A stretch of DNA of 64,000 nucleotides from Tardiphaga sp. (GCA_030147505.1 JASBVG010000073.1:18470-82469), one strand, 5' to 3'. Counted from the stretch's first letter, positions 44,073-54,281 are shown. Made by a program: numbers and translations. The notes: generated by a model not told the origin, from the letters alone.

Positions 44073-46598
44073 TCATGTTCCGCGCGGCTTGGCGCGACGG
44101 GTCGGCATGGCCGTCGCCGGATCGTCCGGCCAGGGATGGCGCGGATAGCGCCCGCGGAGGTCAGAGCGCACATCGAGGTAGCTGCCGCGCCAGAAACCGG
44201 GCAGATCGCGCGTCACCTGCACCGGACGCTGCGCCGGCGACAGCAATTCCAGCACCAGCGGCACCTTGCCCTTGGCGACCGAGGGATGCGCGCCAAGGCC
44301 GAACAGCTCCTGCAGGCGGACGGCGATGGTCGGCCCTTGCTCCGCCTCGTAGTCGATCGCCAGCATGGTCCCGGTCGGCGCCTCGAAATGAGTCGGAGCT
44401 TCCTTGTCTAGGCGGCCGCGCTGATCCCAAGGGAGCAGATTCATGATCGCGTCAGACAGATCGCCGGCGGAAAAATCCTTCAGCGACGTCTTGCCGAACA
44501 GCGCAGGCACGAGCCAGGTCTCGCGCGTATCGATCAACGCCTGATCCGACAGATCGGGCCAGAGCTTGCCTTCGGCAGCACGCAGGAACATTACGCGACC
44601 GCGCCACTGTTGCAGCGCTTTCGACCATGGCAAGCGATCGAGACCGAGCGCGGCGAGTCCGTCGGCAAAGATGCGGGCGGCATGTTCGGAGGCGGTAAGC
44701 ATCAGTGGCGCTTCAGACAAAGTGATCGCATGCAGTGTGCGCTTGCGACGCCCGCGCAGTGAAGTCGATGCGCGGTCGAAAGTGATCTCATCAGCATTTT
44801 CGATATGATCCGCGAAGCGCGTCTCGATCTCTGCCTGCGAGAGCGGCGCAGCCAGCAGGATGCGCCCATTGGCAGCAGTGCCGGTGAGTTCGCCGACCGC
44901 ACTATAGGGCGTTTTGGCAAGCGCTGCGCTCTGCTCAATGGACGCGCCGCGGCCATTGGCCAGCACGAAACTGCCATTACCGCGGTTCTTCGCGACGCGA
45001 TCGGGGAAGGCGAAAGCGAGCATGGCGCCGGTGGAGAGCGCATCTGACTGGGAAGACGCAGGCATCTGTCCAACCCAACGCTCAGCCAACTGCCTGGCAC
45101 TCGACGCGCGCGGCGAGCGATCGCGGCGAAACTGGTCGAGGCGATGGTCGAGATCGACGCTGTCCCCGCCAAGGCCGCGCTCAGTGAGAATCGCCGCGAT
45201 CTCCGCGGCTTCGTCGCCACAGCCGAACCGCGCCGAATCCACGATCATGCGCGCTAGGCGCGGCGGCAGCGCCAGCGCACGCAGCGAGCGCCCCTCATCC
45301 GTGATGCGGCTGTCGCCATCGAGTGCGCCGAGTTCTTCCAGCAAGCTGCGCGCCTCCTTCAAGGCAGGCACGGGCGGTGGATCGAGGAAAGTCAGCTGCG
45401 CGGGATCGCTGACGCCCCATTGTGCGCAATCGAGCAGCAGCGTCGAGAGATCAGCGCTCAAGATTTCCGGCTGCGTATAAGCGGGCAACGAGGCGGTCTG
45501 CGGCTCGTCCCACAGGCGATAGCAGATGCCGGGCTCGGTGCGGCCGGCACGGCCACGGCGCTGATCCACGGCCGCGCGCGAGGCGCGGACGGTTTCGAGC
45601 CGCGTGAGACCGATATCGGGCTCGTAGCGCGGCACGCGAGCAAGGCCGCAATCGACGACGATGCGGACGCCCTCGATAGTGAGGGAGGTCTCGGCAATGG
45701 AGGTCGCCAGCACCACCTTGCGCTGGCCCTTGGGCGCCGGCTGGATGGCGCGATCCTGCACGGCACTATCCAGCGCGCCGAATAGCGGGACGATTTCGAC
45801 GCTCGGATCCTGCACGCGCTCGGCTAGAAAATTCTGAGTGCGACGGATCTCGGCGGCGCCGGGCAGGAAGGCAAGTACCGAGCCCGCATCGGCACGGAGC
45901 GCCGATGCGATGGCATCCGCCATCTGCCGTTCGATCTGCACATCCGGCTTGCGGCCGAGATAGCGCGTCTCTACGGGAAAGGCTCGCCCCTCGCTGGCGA
46001 TGACCGGCGCATCACCGAGCAGTTTTGCAATCCGCGCGCCGTCGATGGTCGCGGACATCACAAGGATGCGGAGATCCTCGCGCAGCCCGGTTTGCGCATC
46101 GCGCGCAAGCGCAAGGCCGAGATCGGCATCGAGCGAGCGTTCGTGAAACTCGTCGAACAGCACCGCACCGACGCCGGAGAGTTCCGGATCGTCCAGGATC
46201 TGGCGTGCGAAGATGCCCTCGGTCACGACCTCGATCCGCGTGCTGCGCGAGATCTTCGAGCCGAAGCGGACGCGGTAGCCGACCGTCTCGCCGGCACGTT
46301 CGCCCAACGTTTTTGCCATCCGCTCGGCGCTGGCGCGTGCGGCGATGCGGCGCGGTTCCAGCATGATGATCTTTTTGCCGTCCAGCCAGGGCGCATCGAG
46401 CAGCGCCAGCGGCACACGCGTGGTCTTGCCGGCGCCAGGCGGCGCCACCAGCACGGCGGCATTACTGCCTTGCAGCGCGCCGGCCAGATCGTCCAGCACG
46501 GCGTCGATGGGTAAAGATGTATCGAAAGTCCGGGTCAGGAGGCTCGCATCTGTTAACGCCCATGATCCAGCGCGCGATGCTCGCGCAAGCGTGACCAT
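44073..46598 (-). CDS. hrpB: ATP-dependent helicase HrpB
   Basis: This DEAH/RHA-type helicase of about 840 aa has Walker A APPGAGKTTRVP, DEFH box LFDEFHERSLDADL, motif III VMSATIDGARI, motif VI region QRRGRAGRTEPG, HA2 domain and C-terminal HrpB domain (PWPDDPATAMP end). The track ORF opens at 46664; homology begins around TRTFDTSLPIDAVLDDL, so the start is probably at or after the ATG at 46598. HrpB has a poorly known RNA role. It is divergent from an acyltransferase gene. Confidence 0.92.
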   Translation of the reverse strand: MVTLARASRAGSWALTDASLLTRTFDTSLPIDAVLDDLAGALQGSNAAVLVAPPGAGKTTRVPLALLDAPWLDGKKIIMLEPRRIAARASAERMAKTLGERAGETVGYRVRFGSKISRSTRIEVVTEGIFARQILDDPELSGVGAVLFDEFHERSLDADLGLALARDAQTGLREDLRILVMSATIDGARIAKLLGDAPVIASEGRAFPVETRYLGRKPDVQIERQMADAIASALRADAGSVLAFLPGAAEIRRTQNFLAERVQDPSVEIVPLFGALDSAVQDRAIQPAPKGQRKVVLATSIAETSLTIEGVRIVVDCGLARVPRYEPDIGLTRLETVRASRAAVDQRRGRAGRTEPGICYRLWDEPQTASLPAYTQPEILSADLSTLLLDCAQWGVSDPAQLTFLDPPPVPALKEARSLLEELGALDGDSRITDEGRSLRALALPPRLARMIVDSARFGCGDEAAEIAAILTERGLGGDSVDLDHRLDQFRRDRSPRASSARQLAERWVGQMPASSQSDALSTGAMLAFAFPDRVAKNRGNGSFVLANGRGASIEQSAALAKTPYSAVGELTGTAANGRILLAAPLSQAEIETRFADHIENADEITFDRASTSLRGRRKRTLHAITLSEAPLMLTASEHAARIFADGLAALGLDRLPWSKALQQWRGRVMFLRAAEGKLWPDLSDQALIDTRETWLVPALFGKTSLKDFSAGDLSDAIMNLLPWDQRGRLDKEAPTHFEAPTGTMLAIDYEAEQGPTIAVRLQELFGLGAHPSVAKGKVPLVLELLSPAQRPVQVTRDLPGFWRGSYLDVRSDLRGRYPRHPWPDDPATAMPTRRAKPRGT

Positions 46599-46687
46599 CC
46601 GATCAATAATTTGGATCATGACAGCAAGCCATTTGAAACCGATTGTCCCGATTATGCCGCGCAAAAGGGGCGCCGAGAGGGATTACC

Positions 46688-47728
46688 ATGACCATGAGCG
46701 GCATATCGGCCGGCTCGGAGCGGGTCGACTGGGTCGACTACGCCAAGGGCATCTGCATCATCATGGTGGTGATGATGCATTCGGTGCTGGGCACCGAACT
46801 CGCCGCCGGCCAGATCGGCTACATGCATTATCTCGTCGAATTCGCCAAACCGTTCCGGATGCCGGACTTCTTCCTCATCTCCGGCCTGTTCCTGGCGCGC
46901 GTGATCGGTCGCGACTGGCGCACCTATCTCGACCGCAAGGTGATACATTTCCTGTATTTCTATGTGCTGTGGGTCACCATCCAGTTCGGCTTCAAGGCAC
47001 CGGGCTTCGCCGCCGAACATGGCTGGCCCTATGTGATCAAACTGTATCTCCTGTCCTATATCGATCCGTTCGGCACGCTGTGGTTCATCTATCTGCTACC
47101 GGTCTTCTTCGTGCTGACCAAAGCCACGCGCAACGTGCACCCCGCGCTGATCTGGGGTATCGCCGCAGTGCTCGAGAGCCTGCATGTGCAGACCGGCTGG
47201 ACCGCCATCGACGAATTCTGTGCGCGCTTCGTCTACTTCTATTCGGGCTATCTGTTCGCGTCTCAGGTTTTCGCGCTGTCGGACAAGGCTCGGGCGAAGC
47301 CCACGTTGGCGCTGATCAGCCTCGCCGTCTGGGCGGTGGTGAATGCCGCGCTGGTGCATGGCGGCGTCAGCGAATGGCCCGTGATATCGCTCGCACTCGG
47401 CTTTGCCGGTGCAATGGCAATCATCGTGGTCGGCACCTTGTTGGCGAAGATGCAATGGCTCGGTTTCGTGCGTTTCTTCGGCGAGCATTCTATCGTGATC
47501 TATCTCGCTTTCTTCCTGCCGATGGCCACCGCACGCACGGTTCTCCTGAAATTCGCGCCGCTGGACATCGGCACCATCGCGCTGCTGGTCACTGTCAGCG
47601 GCATCGTCGGTGCGCTGGCGATCTGGTGGCTGGCCCTTAAGCTGCGCGCCAATTTCCTGTTCGAACGACCGCAGGCGTTCTGGATCGCACCTAGGAAACA
47701 GGGCGCGCGGCTGCAGGCAGCGGAGTGA
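46688..47728 (+). CDS. acyltransferase family 3 membrane protein
   Basis: This 346-aa protein (start MTMSGISAGSERVDWV) has about 10 membrane helices. The family opening RVDWVDYAKGICIIMVVMMH contains the catalytic-type His, and FRMPDFFLISGLFLAR follows. Acyltransferase-3 proteins transfer acyl groups to sugars or polymers at the membrane, as in O-acetylation of polysaccharide or succinylation of glucans. No polymer genes adjoin it, so the acceptor is unknown. Confidence 0.9.
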   Translation: MTMSGISAGSERVDWVDYAKGICIIMVVMMHSVLGTELAAGQIGYMHYLVEFAKPFRMPDFFLISGLFLARVIGRDWRTYLDRKVIHFLYFYVLWVTIQFGFKAPGFAAEHGWPYVIKLYLLSYIDPFGTLWFIYLLPVFFVLTKATRNVHPALIWGIAAVLESLHVQTGWTAIDEFCARFVYFYSGYLFASQVFALSDKARAKPTLALISLAVWAVVNAALVHGGVSEWPVISLALGFAGAMAIIVVGTLLAKMQWLGFVRFFGEHSIVIYLAFFLPMATARTVLLKFAPLDIGTIALLVTVSGIVGALAIWWLALKLRANFLFERPQAFWIAPRKQGARLQAAE

Positions 47729-47734
47729 GATGCC

Positions 47735-47774
47735 CCGTACCGCAGATTACGGCTTCGCCTAATCCGCGGTACGG
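47735..47774. repeat. hairpin-forming element between acyltransferase gene and polA
   Basis: CCGTACCGCAGATTA and TAATCCGCGGTACGG are inverse copies with one mismatch in 15 bp and a 10-nt loop, starting 6 nt after the acyltransferase stop. There is no T run. It could be a REP-like element or a weak terminator. Confidence 0.55.
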
Positions 47775-47822
47775 CCGGCATGCGGGGCTGTCATTCGCCG
47801 CAAAAATCCTTAAATTGCGGCC

Positions 47823-50800
47823 ATGTCGAAAGCCCCCGCAAAATCCGCCTCCCCCGCCCCTGTGACAGCGCCCGGTAAGGGCGACCATGTCTTTCTGGTG
47901 GACGGCTCGTCCTACATCTTCCGCGCCTATCACGCGCTGCCGCCGCTGAACCGCAAATCCGACGGGTTGCAGGTCAATGCGGTGCTGGGCTTCTGCAACA
48001 TGCTGTGGAAGCTGATGCGGGACATGCCGCCGGCAGACAAGCCGACGCATCTGGCGATCATCTTCGACAAATCCGAGATCACCTTCCGCAACAAGCTCTA
48101 CCCCGACTACAAGGCGCATCGGCCACCAGCCCCTGACGACCTGATCCCGCAATTCGCGCTGATCCGCGACGCGGTGCGGGCCTTCGACCTGCCCTGTATC
48201 GAACAGGGCGGCTTCGAGGCCGACGACCTGATCGCCACCTATGTACGCGAGGCCAGCGCGCGCGGCGCGGTTTCCACCATCGTCTCGTCCGACAAGGACC
48301 TGATGCAACTCGTGACCGAGCGGGTCACCATGTATGACACCATGAAGGACCGCCGCCTCGGCGTGCCCGAGGTGATCGAGAAATTCGGCGTGCCGCCGGA
48401 GAAGGTGGTCGAGGTGCAGGCGCTGGCCGGCGACAGCGTCGACAACGTGCCGGGCGTGCCGGGCATCGGCATCAAGACTGCGGCGCAGCTCATCACCGAA
48501 TATGGCGATCTCGAAAGCCTGTTGGCCCGTGCTCCCGAGATCAAGCAGCCGAAGCGCCGCGAGGCACTGATCGAGAATGCCGAGAAGGCCCGCATCTCGC
48601 GCCAGCTCGTGCTGCTCGATGACAAGGTGGCGCTCGACGTGCCGCTCGATGATCTCGCGGTGCACGAGCCGGATGCGCGGAAGCTCATCGCGTTTCTGAA
48701 GCGAATGGAGTTCACCACCCTCACCCGCCGCGTCGCCGAATATTCGCAGATTGACATTGCCGACGTGCCGGCCGAGGCGGAAGGCGGCGCTGCGAAGCCA
48801 GCGGGGAAGATCGGTGGAGAGGCGGGTGGCCAGGGGGGCGATCTGTTCGGCGATACCGAGCAGGTTCCTGCGGCGAAGAAGAAAGCCAATGGCACTGGCG
48901 CCCATGCGACCGGCCCGGGCGGCAAGGACGTGCTGACGCCGGCGGCTTTTGCCAAGGCGCGCGCTGAAGCCGCGCGCAACGCGCCAATGAAACGCGACAG
49001 TTACAAGACGATTCGCAACAATGCCGATCTCGGCAAGTGGATCGCCCGCATTCTCGACACCGGCCATGTGGCCTTCGAGGCCAAAGCAAGCTCGGACGAT
49101 CCCATGCAGGCCGACATCGTCGGTCTCGCGCTGGCGCTTGGGCCGAATGATGCCGCCTATATTCCATTCGCACATCGTCAGGCCGGCGATGGCGCGGGCC
49201 TATTCGCTGCCGATCTCGAAGCGGATCAGCTCAAGACCGCCGACGCGCTGGAAGCGCTGAAGCCGCTGCTGGAAACGCCGGGGCTGCTCAAGATCGGCTT
49301 CAACATCAAGTTCACCGCGGTACTGCTGGCGCAACACGGCATCACGCTGCGCAACCATGACGATGTGCAGTTGATGTCCTATGCACTCGATGCCGGCCGT
49401 AATGCGCACGGGCTCGAGGCACTGGCGGAGAGCTGGCTCGGCCATGCCATGCTCGGCTATGGCGACATCATCGGCTCCGGCAAGAACAAGCTGACCTATG
49501 AGCAGGTGAAGATCGACCGCGCCACCGAATATGCCGCCGAGGATGCCGACGTGCTGCTGCGGCTATGGACTGTGCTGAAGCCGCGCCTCGCCGCCGAGCA
49601 CATGAATACGGTGTATGAGACGCTGGAACGACCGCTGATCGCCGTGCTGGCGCGGATGGAACGGCGCGGCATCTCGATCGATCGTCAGGTCCTGTCAAAA
49701 CTCTCGGCGGATTTCGCGCAGACGGCTGCACGCATTGAAGCGGAGATCAAGGAGATCGCCGGCGAGGACATCAATATCGGCAGCCCGAAGCAGCTCGGCG
49801 ATATCCTGTTCGGCAAGATGGGCCTGCCCGGCGGCAGCAAGACCAAGACCGGCGCATGGTCGACCTCCGCGCAGGTACTGGATGAACTGGCTGAACAGGG
49901 CCACGAATTCCCGCGCAAAATCCTCGACTGGCGGCAGGTATCGAAACTGCGCTCGACCTATACGGACGCGCTACCGAACTACGTGCATCCGCAGACCCAC
50001 CGTGTTCACACCACTTATGCGCTGGCGGCGACGACCACGGGCCGCCTGTCGTCGAACGAACCGAACCTGCAGAACATCCCGGTGCGCACCGAAGACGGCC
50101 GCAAGATCCGCCGCGCTTTCGTGGCGAGCGAAGGCCACAAGCTGGTTTCAGCGGACTACTCGCAGATCGAGCTGCGCTTGCTGGCGGAAATCGCCGACAT
50201 CCCGGTGCTGAAACAGGCCTTCCAGGACGGGCTCGACATTCACGCCATGACGGCGTCGGAAATGTTCGGCGTGCCGGTGAAGGACATGCCGGCTGAAGTC
50301 CGCCGCCGTGCCAAGGCAATCAATTTCGGCATCATCTACGGCATCTCGGCCTTCGGCCTCGCCAACCAGCTCGGCATCCCGCGCGAGGAAGCATCCGCTT
50401 ACATCAAGAAGTACTTCGAGCGCTTCCCCGGCATCCGCGCCTATATGGATCAGACCCGCGACTTCTGCAGGGAGCATGGCTATGTGACGACGCTGTTCGG
50501 CCGCAAATGTCATTACCCAGACATCAAGGCGTCGAACCCGTCGCTGCGCGCGTTCAATGAGCGCGCCGCCATCAATGCACGCCTGCAGGGCACCGCCGCC
50601 GACATCATCCGCCGTGCCATGAGCCGGATGGAGGATGCGCTGGCCGAGAAGAAGCTCTCAGCCAAGATGCTGCTGCAGGTGCATGATGAACTGATCTTCG
50701 AAGTGCCGGACGATGAAGTCGCAGCGACGCTTCCGGTGGTCCAGCACACGATGCAGGACGCACCATTTCCAGCGGTGTTACTGTCCGTGCCGCTGCACGT

Positions 50801-50840
50801 GGATGCTCGCGCGGCAAACAATTGGGAAGAGGCGCATTGA
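47823..50840 (+). CDS. polA: DNA polymerase I (proofreading site apparently lost)
   Basis: This 1005-aa protein has three domains. The 5'-3' exonuclease spans about residues 18-310 (DGSSYIFRAYHALP, SDKDLMQLV, GIKTAAQLI) and the 3'-5' exonuclease-like fold about 395-590. The polymerase spans about 590-1005 (SADYSQIELR, KAINFGIIYG, QVHDELIFE). The polymerase and 5' nuclease residues are intact. In the middle domain the FDTET of E. coli (D355, E357) reads FEAKA and the NLKYD Asp (D424) reads NIKFT; only the D501 position (YAAEDADV) is kept. Proofreading is therefore probably absent. It does gap repair and Okazaki fragment maturation. Confidence 0.96.
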   Translation: MSKAPAKSASPAPVTAPGKGDHVFLVDGSSYIFRAYHALPPLNRKSDGLQVNAVLGFCNMLWKLMRDMPPADKPTHLAIIFDKSEITFRNKLYPDYKAHRPPAPDDLIPQFALIRDAVRAFDLPCIEQGGFEADDLIATYVREASARGAVSTIVSSDKDLMQLVTERVTMYDTMKDRRLGVPEVIEKFGVPPEKVVEVQALAGDSVDNVPGVPGIGIKTAAQLITEYGDLESLLARAPEIKQPKRREALIENAEKARISRQLVLLDDKVALDVPLDDLAVHEPDARKLIAFLKRMEFTTLTRRVAEYSQIDIADVPAEAEGGAAKPAGKIGGEAGGQGGDLFGDTEQVPAAKKKANGTGAHATGPGGKDVLTPAAFAKARAEAARNAPMKRDSYKTIRNNADLGKWIARILDTGHVAFEAKASSDDPMQADIVGLALALGPNDAAYIPFAHRQAGDGAGLFAADLEADQLKTADALEALKPLLETPGLLKIGFNIKFTAVLLAQHGITLRNHDDVQLMSYALDAGRNAHGLEALAESWLGHAMLGYGDIIGSGKNKLTYEQVKIDRATEYAAEDADVLLRLWTVLKPRLAAEHMNTVYETLERPLIAVLARMERRGISIDRQVLSKLSADFAQTAARIEAEIKEIAGEDINIGSPKQLGDILFGKMGLPGGSKTKTGAWSTSAQVLDELAEQGHEFPRKILDWRQVSKLRSTYTDALPNYVHPQTHRVHTTYALAATTTGRLSSNEPNLQNIPVRTEDGRKIRRAFVASEGHKLVSADYSQIELRLLAEIADIPVLKQAFQDGLDIHAMTASEMFGVPVKDMPAEVRRRAKAINFGIIYGISAFGLANQLGIPREEASAYIKKYFERFPGIRAYMDQTRDFCREHGYVTTLFGRKCHYPDIKASNPSLRAFNERAAINARLQGTAADIIRRAMSRMEDALAEKKLSAKMLLQVHDELIFEVPDDEVAATLPVVQHTMQDAPFPAVLLSVPLHVDARAANNWEEAH

Positions 50841-50841
50841 G

Positions 50842-51477
50842 ATGCCGCATACGACCGCCTTGCTCGGCTTCGCCCTCGTTTCGCTCGGCATGGTGCTGAC
50901 GCCCGGGCCGAACATGATCTATCTGATCTCGCGCTCCATCACCCAGGGGCGCGTGGCTGGCTTGATCTCGCTCGGCGGCGTCGCACTCGGTTTCGTGTTC
51001 TATATGCTCTGCGCGGCCTTCGGCATCACGGCGCTACTATTCGCTATCCCTTATGCCTACGACGCCCTGCGCCTTGCCGGCGCCGCCTATCTCGGCTGGC
51101 TCGCTTGGCAGGCGCTGAAGCCGAATGGACGTTCGCCGTTTCAGGTGAAAACGCTCGCCATCGACAGTCCGCGAAAACTGTTCCTGATGGGCTTCCTCAC
51201 CAATCTCCTCAATCCGAAGATCGCCATGCTCTATCTGGCGCTACTGCCGCAATTCATCGATCCCGGCGCAGGCAGCGTGCTGACGCAATCACTGGCGCTC
51301 GGCGCGACGCAGATTGCCATCAGCGTCGGTGTGAATGCGATAATCGCTGTCGCTGCCGGATCGATCGCTCTGTTTTTGGCGGAGCGTCCGACCTGGCTGA
51401 AATTGCAGCGCTGGCTGATGGGTACCGTGCTGGCAGGCCTCGCCGTCCGTATGGCGCTGGAGTCGCGGCGAAGCTAG
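50842..51477 (+). CDS. LysE family translocator
   Basis: This 211-aa protein starts MPHTTALLGFALVSLG with six membrane helices. The LysE/RhtB signature TPGPNMIYLISRSITQGR is near residue 20 and the mid-protein motif FLTNLLNPKIAMLYLALLPQF is present. The family exports amino acids or related small molecules. The ATG lies one nucleotide after the polA stop, so co-translation is possible, with no obvious functional link. Substrate unknown. Confidence 0.93.
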   Translation: MPHTTALLGFALVSLGMVLTPGPNMIYLISRSITQGRVAGLISLGGVALGFVFYMLCAAFGITALLFAIPYAYDALRLAGAAYLGWLAWQALKPNGRSPFQVKTLAIDSPRKLFLMGFLTNLLNPKIAMLYLALLPQFIDPGAGSVLTQSLALGATQIAISVGVNAIIAVAAGSIALFLAERPTWLKLQRWLMGTVLAGLAVRMALESRRS

Positions 51478-52100
51478 TCCAGCTTCACCTCAAAGCCTCG
51501 CTGCACCGCCGGGCGCGCCATTAGTTGCTCGTACCAGCGCTTCACGTTTGGGAAGTCCTCCAGCGCCACCTTGTGGCGCGGATGCCGCCAGGCCCAACCG
51601 AGGATGGCGAAATCGGCCACTGACAGGCTGCCCGCGACAAATTCGTGATCCGCGAGCCGGCGATCCAGCACGCCATAAAGCCGCCGCGTCTCGTCGGAGA
51701 AGCGCTTCAATCCGTATGCGCGATCCGTCTCATTCTCCAGCGCGATGAAATGATGCACCTGGCCGGGCATCGGGCCGAAACCGCCCATCTGCCACATCAA
51801 CCATTCCAGCACCGGGATGCGATCGCCGAGCGATTTCGGCAGGAACTTGCCGGTCTTCTCGCCGAGATAGAGCAGGATGGCGCCGGATTCGAACACGCTG
51901 ACCGGCTTGCCGTCCGGCCCTTCGGGATCGACGATAGCGGGAATCTTGTTGTTCAGGCTGAGCTTGAGGAATTCCGGCTTCTGCTGCTCGCCTTTGGCGA
52001 TGTTCACCGGGAACACCTTGTAAGGCAGCCCCATCTCTTCCAGCGCGACGGAGATCTTGCGGCCGTTCGGCGTATTCCACGTATGCAATTCGATGGTCAT
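51474..52100 (-). CDS. glutathione S-transferase family protein (YfcG/Ure2-like)
   Basis: This 208-aa product starts MTIELHTWNTPNGRKIS, the N-terminal thioredoxin fold with TPNGRK as the Ure2p/YfcG glutathione-binding region. The cis-Pro segment NNKIPAIVDPEG and ESGAILLYLGEKTG follow. The C-terminal helical domain contains FVAGSLSVADFAILGW with the N-capping Asp. YfcG-type members act as disulfide-bond reductases or peroxidases with glutathione. Its stop overlaps that of the converging LysE gene; the longer ORF start is rejected because it overlaps the pyrE region. Confidence 0.93.
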   Translation of the reverse strand: MTIELHTWNTPNGRKISVALEEMGLPYKVFPVNIAKGEQQKPEFLKLSLNNKIPAIVDPEGPDGKPVSVFESGAILLYLGEKTGKFLPKSLGDRIPVLEWLMWQMGGFGPMPGQVHHFIALENETDRAYGLKRFSDETRRLYGVLDRRLADHEFVAGSLSVADFAILGWAWRHPRHKVALEDFPNVKRWYEQLMARPAVQRGFEVKLD

Positions 52101-52242
52101 GCGTTTCCCTTCCCGATTTTCGCAACCTGTATCATCGTCCGGCGCGGCCGCAAACGGCGGCTGTTGACGGGGCCGCCTGCGCTCTGGCCTATCCGGCCCG
52201 GGGCCGGTAAATTGCCGCGGTTTACCTGAAAGAGAGATCGCC

Positions 52243-52806
52243 TTGTCCAACACAGCCGCCCGCGCCCGCCTGCAAGAGATCATCCGCGACCGTTCGTTCG
52301 GTTATGGCGAGATCACGCTCGCTTCGGGCCGCAAGAGCAATTTCTACTTCAACCTGAAGCCGACCATGTGCGACCCGGAAGGCGCTGCGCTGCTCGCCGA
52401 ACTGACCTATGAGGCGCTGAAGGACGACAAGCTCGATTATGTCGGCGGCCTGGAGATGGGCGCGGTGCCGCTGGCCGGTGCGCTGGCGCAGCTGTCGTGG
52501 ATGAAGGGCGCACCGATCGGCGCGTTCTTCGTACGCAAGAAGCCGAAGGAACATGGCGCACGCCTCGCCATCGAAGGCCTGACCAAGACCGAGAGTCTGA
52601 AAGGCAAGCGCGTCGTCATCGTCGAGGACGTCACGACCACCGGCGGTTCCGCCGTGAAGGCGCTCGATGCCGTGCGCGAAGCCGGCGCGGAAGTGGCGCT
52701 GGTTTTCACGATGGTCGATCGCGACGAGGGCGCGACCGAGACTTTCGCCGCGGCCGGTGTGCCATTTCGTTCGCTTTACAAGGCGTCCGAATTCCTCAAA
52801 GGTTGA
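52243..52806 (+). CDS. pyrE: orotate phosphoribosyltransferase
   Basis: PyrE makes OMP from orotate and PRPP in pyrimidine synthesis. The 187-aa protein has the PRPP motif [14 protein letters not shown], a flexible loop region around RKKPKEHG, and an [14 protein letters not shown] segment. A TTG start ([13 protein letters not shown]) is preceded by AGAGAGA. It is divergent from the GST gene. Confidence 0.95.
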   Translation: MSNTAARARLQEIIRDRSFGYGEITLASGRKSNFYFNLKPTMCDPEGAALLAELTYEALKDDKLDYVGGLEMGAVPLAGALAQLSWMKGAPIGAFFVRKKPKEHGARLAIEGLTKTESLKGKRVVIVEDVTTTGGSAVKALDAVREAGAEVALVFTMVDRDEGATETFAAAGVPFRSLYKASEFLKG

Positions 52807-52844
52807 CCATCTCGGGCCTCCACGCGAGACCGATACCGTCTCTC

Positions 52845-54281
52845 GTGAAAGGCAGGCCCTTGCTTCGTTTCCTCAGCCTCGCGCTCTGCATCACCATTCC
52901 GAGCCTCGCCCCTGACGCGGCCTTTGCTGCCGAAGGCGGGCTCGACGGCACGAAACTGTCGATGCTGTGGGCGCTCCCTTTCGCCGGCATCCTGCTCTGC
53001 ATCGCCACCGGGCCGGTGCTCTATCCGCATTTCTGGGAACACCACTATGGCAAGTTCGCCGCCTTCTGGGCGGCGCTGGTCATCGTACCGCTCTGGTTCA
53101 CCGCCGGCACGACAACGGTCTCGCACACCATCGCCCATACGGTGCTGCTCGAATACCTGCCCTTCATCTTGCTGCTGCTGTCCCTGTTCACCGTGTCAGG
53201 TGGCATCTATCTGCAGGGCAATCTGCACGACAGCGTATTCACCAACACTGTGCTGCTCGGCTTCGGCACACTGATGGCCAGCGTGGTTGGCACCACCGGG
53301 GCATCGATGATCCTGATCCGTCCGTTGCTGCGCTGTAATGACGACCGACGCTACAACGTGCACGTGGTGGTATTCTTCATCTTCCTCGTCTCCAATATCG
53401 GCGGCTCGCTGTCGCCGCTCGGCGATCCGCCGCTATTCCTCGGCTTTCTGCGCGGCGTCGATTTCTTCTGGACCACCACCCATCTTTTTCCGGATACGCT
53501 GTTCGCAGCCGGCATCGTGCTGCTGATCTTCATGCTGCTGGATATCTATCTGCATCGCCGTGAGGGCCGGCTGCCGAAGATCAAGGATCCGACACCTGAT
53601 TCGGCGCTGCGCCTGCACGGCAAGGTCAACCTGCTGCTGCTCGGCGTCATCATCGCCGCCATCCTGATGAGCGGCAGCTGGAAGCCCGACATCTCCTTCA
53701 CCGTGCTCGGCACGCCGGTGGAACTGCAGAACCTGCTGCGCGATCTCATCCTCGTCATCGTGACCTTCGCATCGCTGATGCTCAGCAAGGCTGAGCACCG
53801 CAAGGCCAACGACTTCAAATGGGGTCCTATCGAGGAAGTCGCGATCCTGTTCGCCGGCATCTTCATCTGCATCGTACCGGTCATGGCGATGCTGCAGGCC
53901 GGAACCAACGGCCCGTTCGCACCGCTGGTCGCGCTCGTGACCCATGCCGACGGCACGCCGAACAACGTCGCCTATTTCTGGCTCACCGGCATCCTGTCGT
54001 CGTTCCTCGACAATGCCCCGACCTATCTCGTCTTCTTCGAACTCGCCGGCGGCGACGCGAAGACGCTGATGACCTCGGGCGCAGCAACGTTGGCTGCGAT
54101 CTCCGCCGGTGCCGTGTTCATGGGTGCCAATACCTATATCGGCAATGCGCCGAACTTCATGGTCTATGCCATAGCGCGGGATGCCGGTGTGAAGATGCCA
54201 AGCTTCTTCGCCTATATTCTGTGGTCTGGCGCCGTGCTGATCCCCGTCTTCCTGCTGATGACCTGGGTTTTCTTCATCTAG
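52845..54281 (+). CDS. sodium:proton antiporter family membrane protein (NhaD/IT superfamily)
   Basis: This product of about 478 aa opens with a signal-like segment (RFLSLALCITIPSLAPDAAFA), then about 11 membrane helices. Motifs shared with NhaD-type and citrate-transporter-like proteins include ASVVGTTGASMILIRPLL, SNIGGSLSPLGDPPLFLGF and ILSSFLDNAPTYLVFF, in two repeated halves. It probably exchanges Na+ for H+. The start is unclear: a GTG (MKGRPLLRF) is used here, and a TTG 15 nt later has the better RBS (AAAGGCAGG). The ORF open further upstream overlaps pyrE. Confidence 0.85.
   Translation: MKGRPLLRFLSLALCITIPSLAPDAAFAAEGGLDGTKLSMLWALPFAGILLCIATGPVLYPHFWEHHYGKFAAFWAALVIVPLWFTAGTTTVSHTIAHTVLLEYLPFILLLLSLFTVSGGIYLQGNLHDSVFTNTVLLGFGTLMASVVGTTGASMILIRPLLRCNDDRRYNVHVVVFFIFLVSNIGGSLSPLGDPPLFLGFLRGVDFFWTTTHLFPDTLFAAGIVLLIFMLLDIYLHRREGRLPKIKDPTPDSALRLHGKVNLLLLGVIIAAILMSGSWKPDISFTVLGTPVELQNLLRDLILVIVTFASLMLSKAEHRKANDFKWGPIEEVAILFAGIFICIVPVMAMLQAGTNGPFAPLVALVTHADGTPNNVAYFWLTGILSSFLDNAPTYLVFFELAGGDAKTLMTSGAATLAAISAGAVFMGANTYIGNAPNFMVYAIARDAGVKMPSFFAYILWSGAVLIPVFLLMTWVFFI

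Noticed and set aside
47691-49175. 494-aa minus-strand ORF opposite polA
   Set aside because: It is a shadow ORF of the high-GC coding strand.
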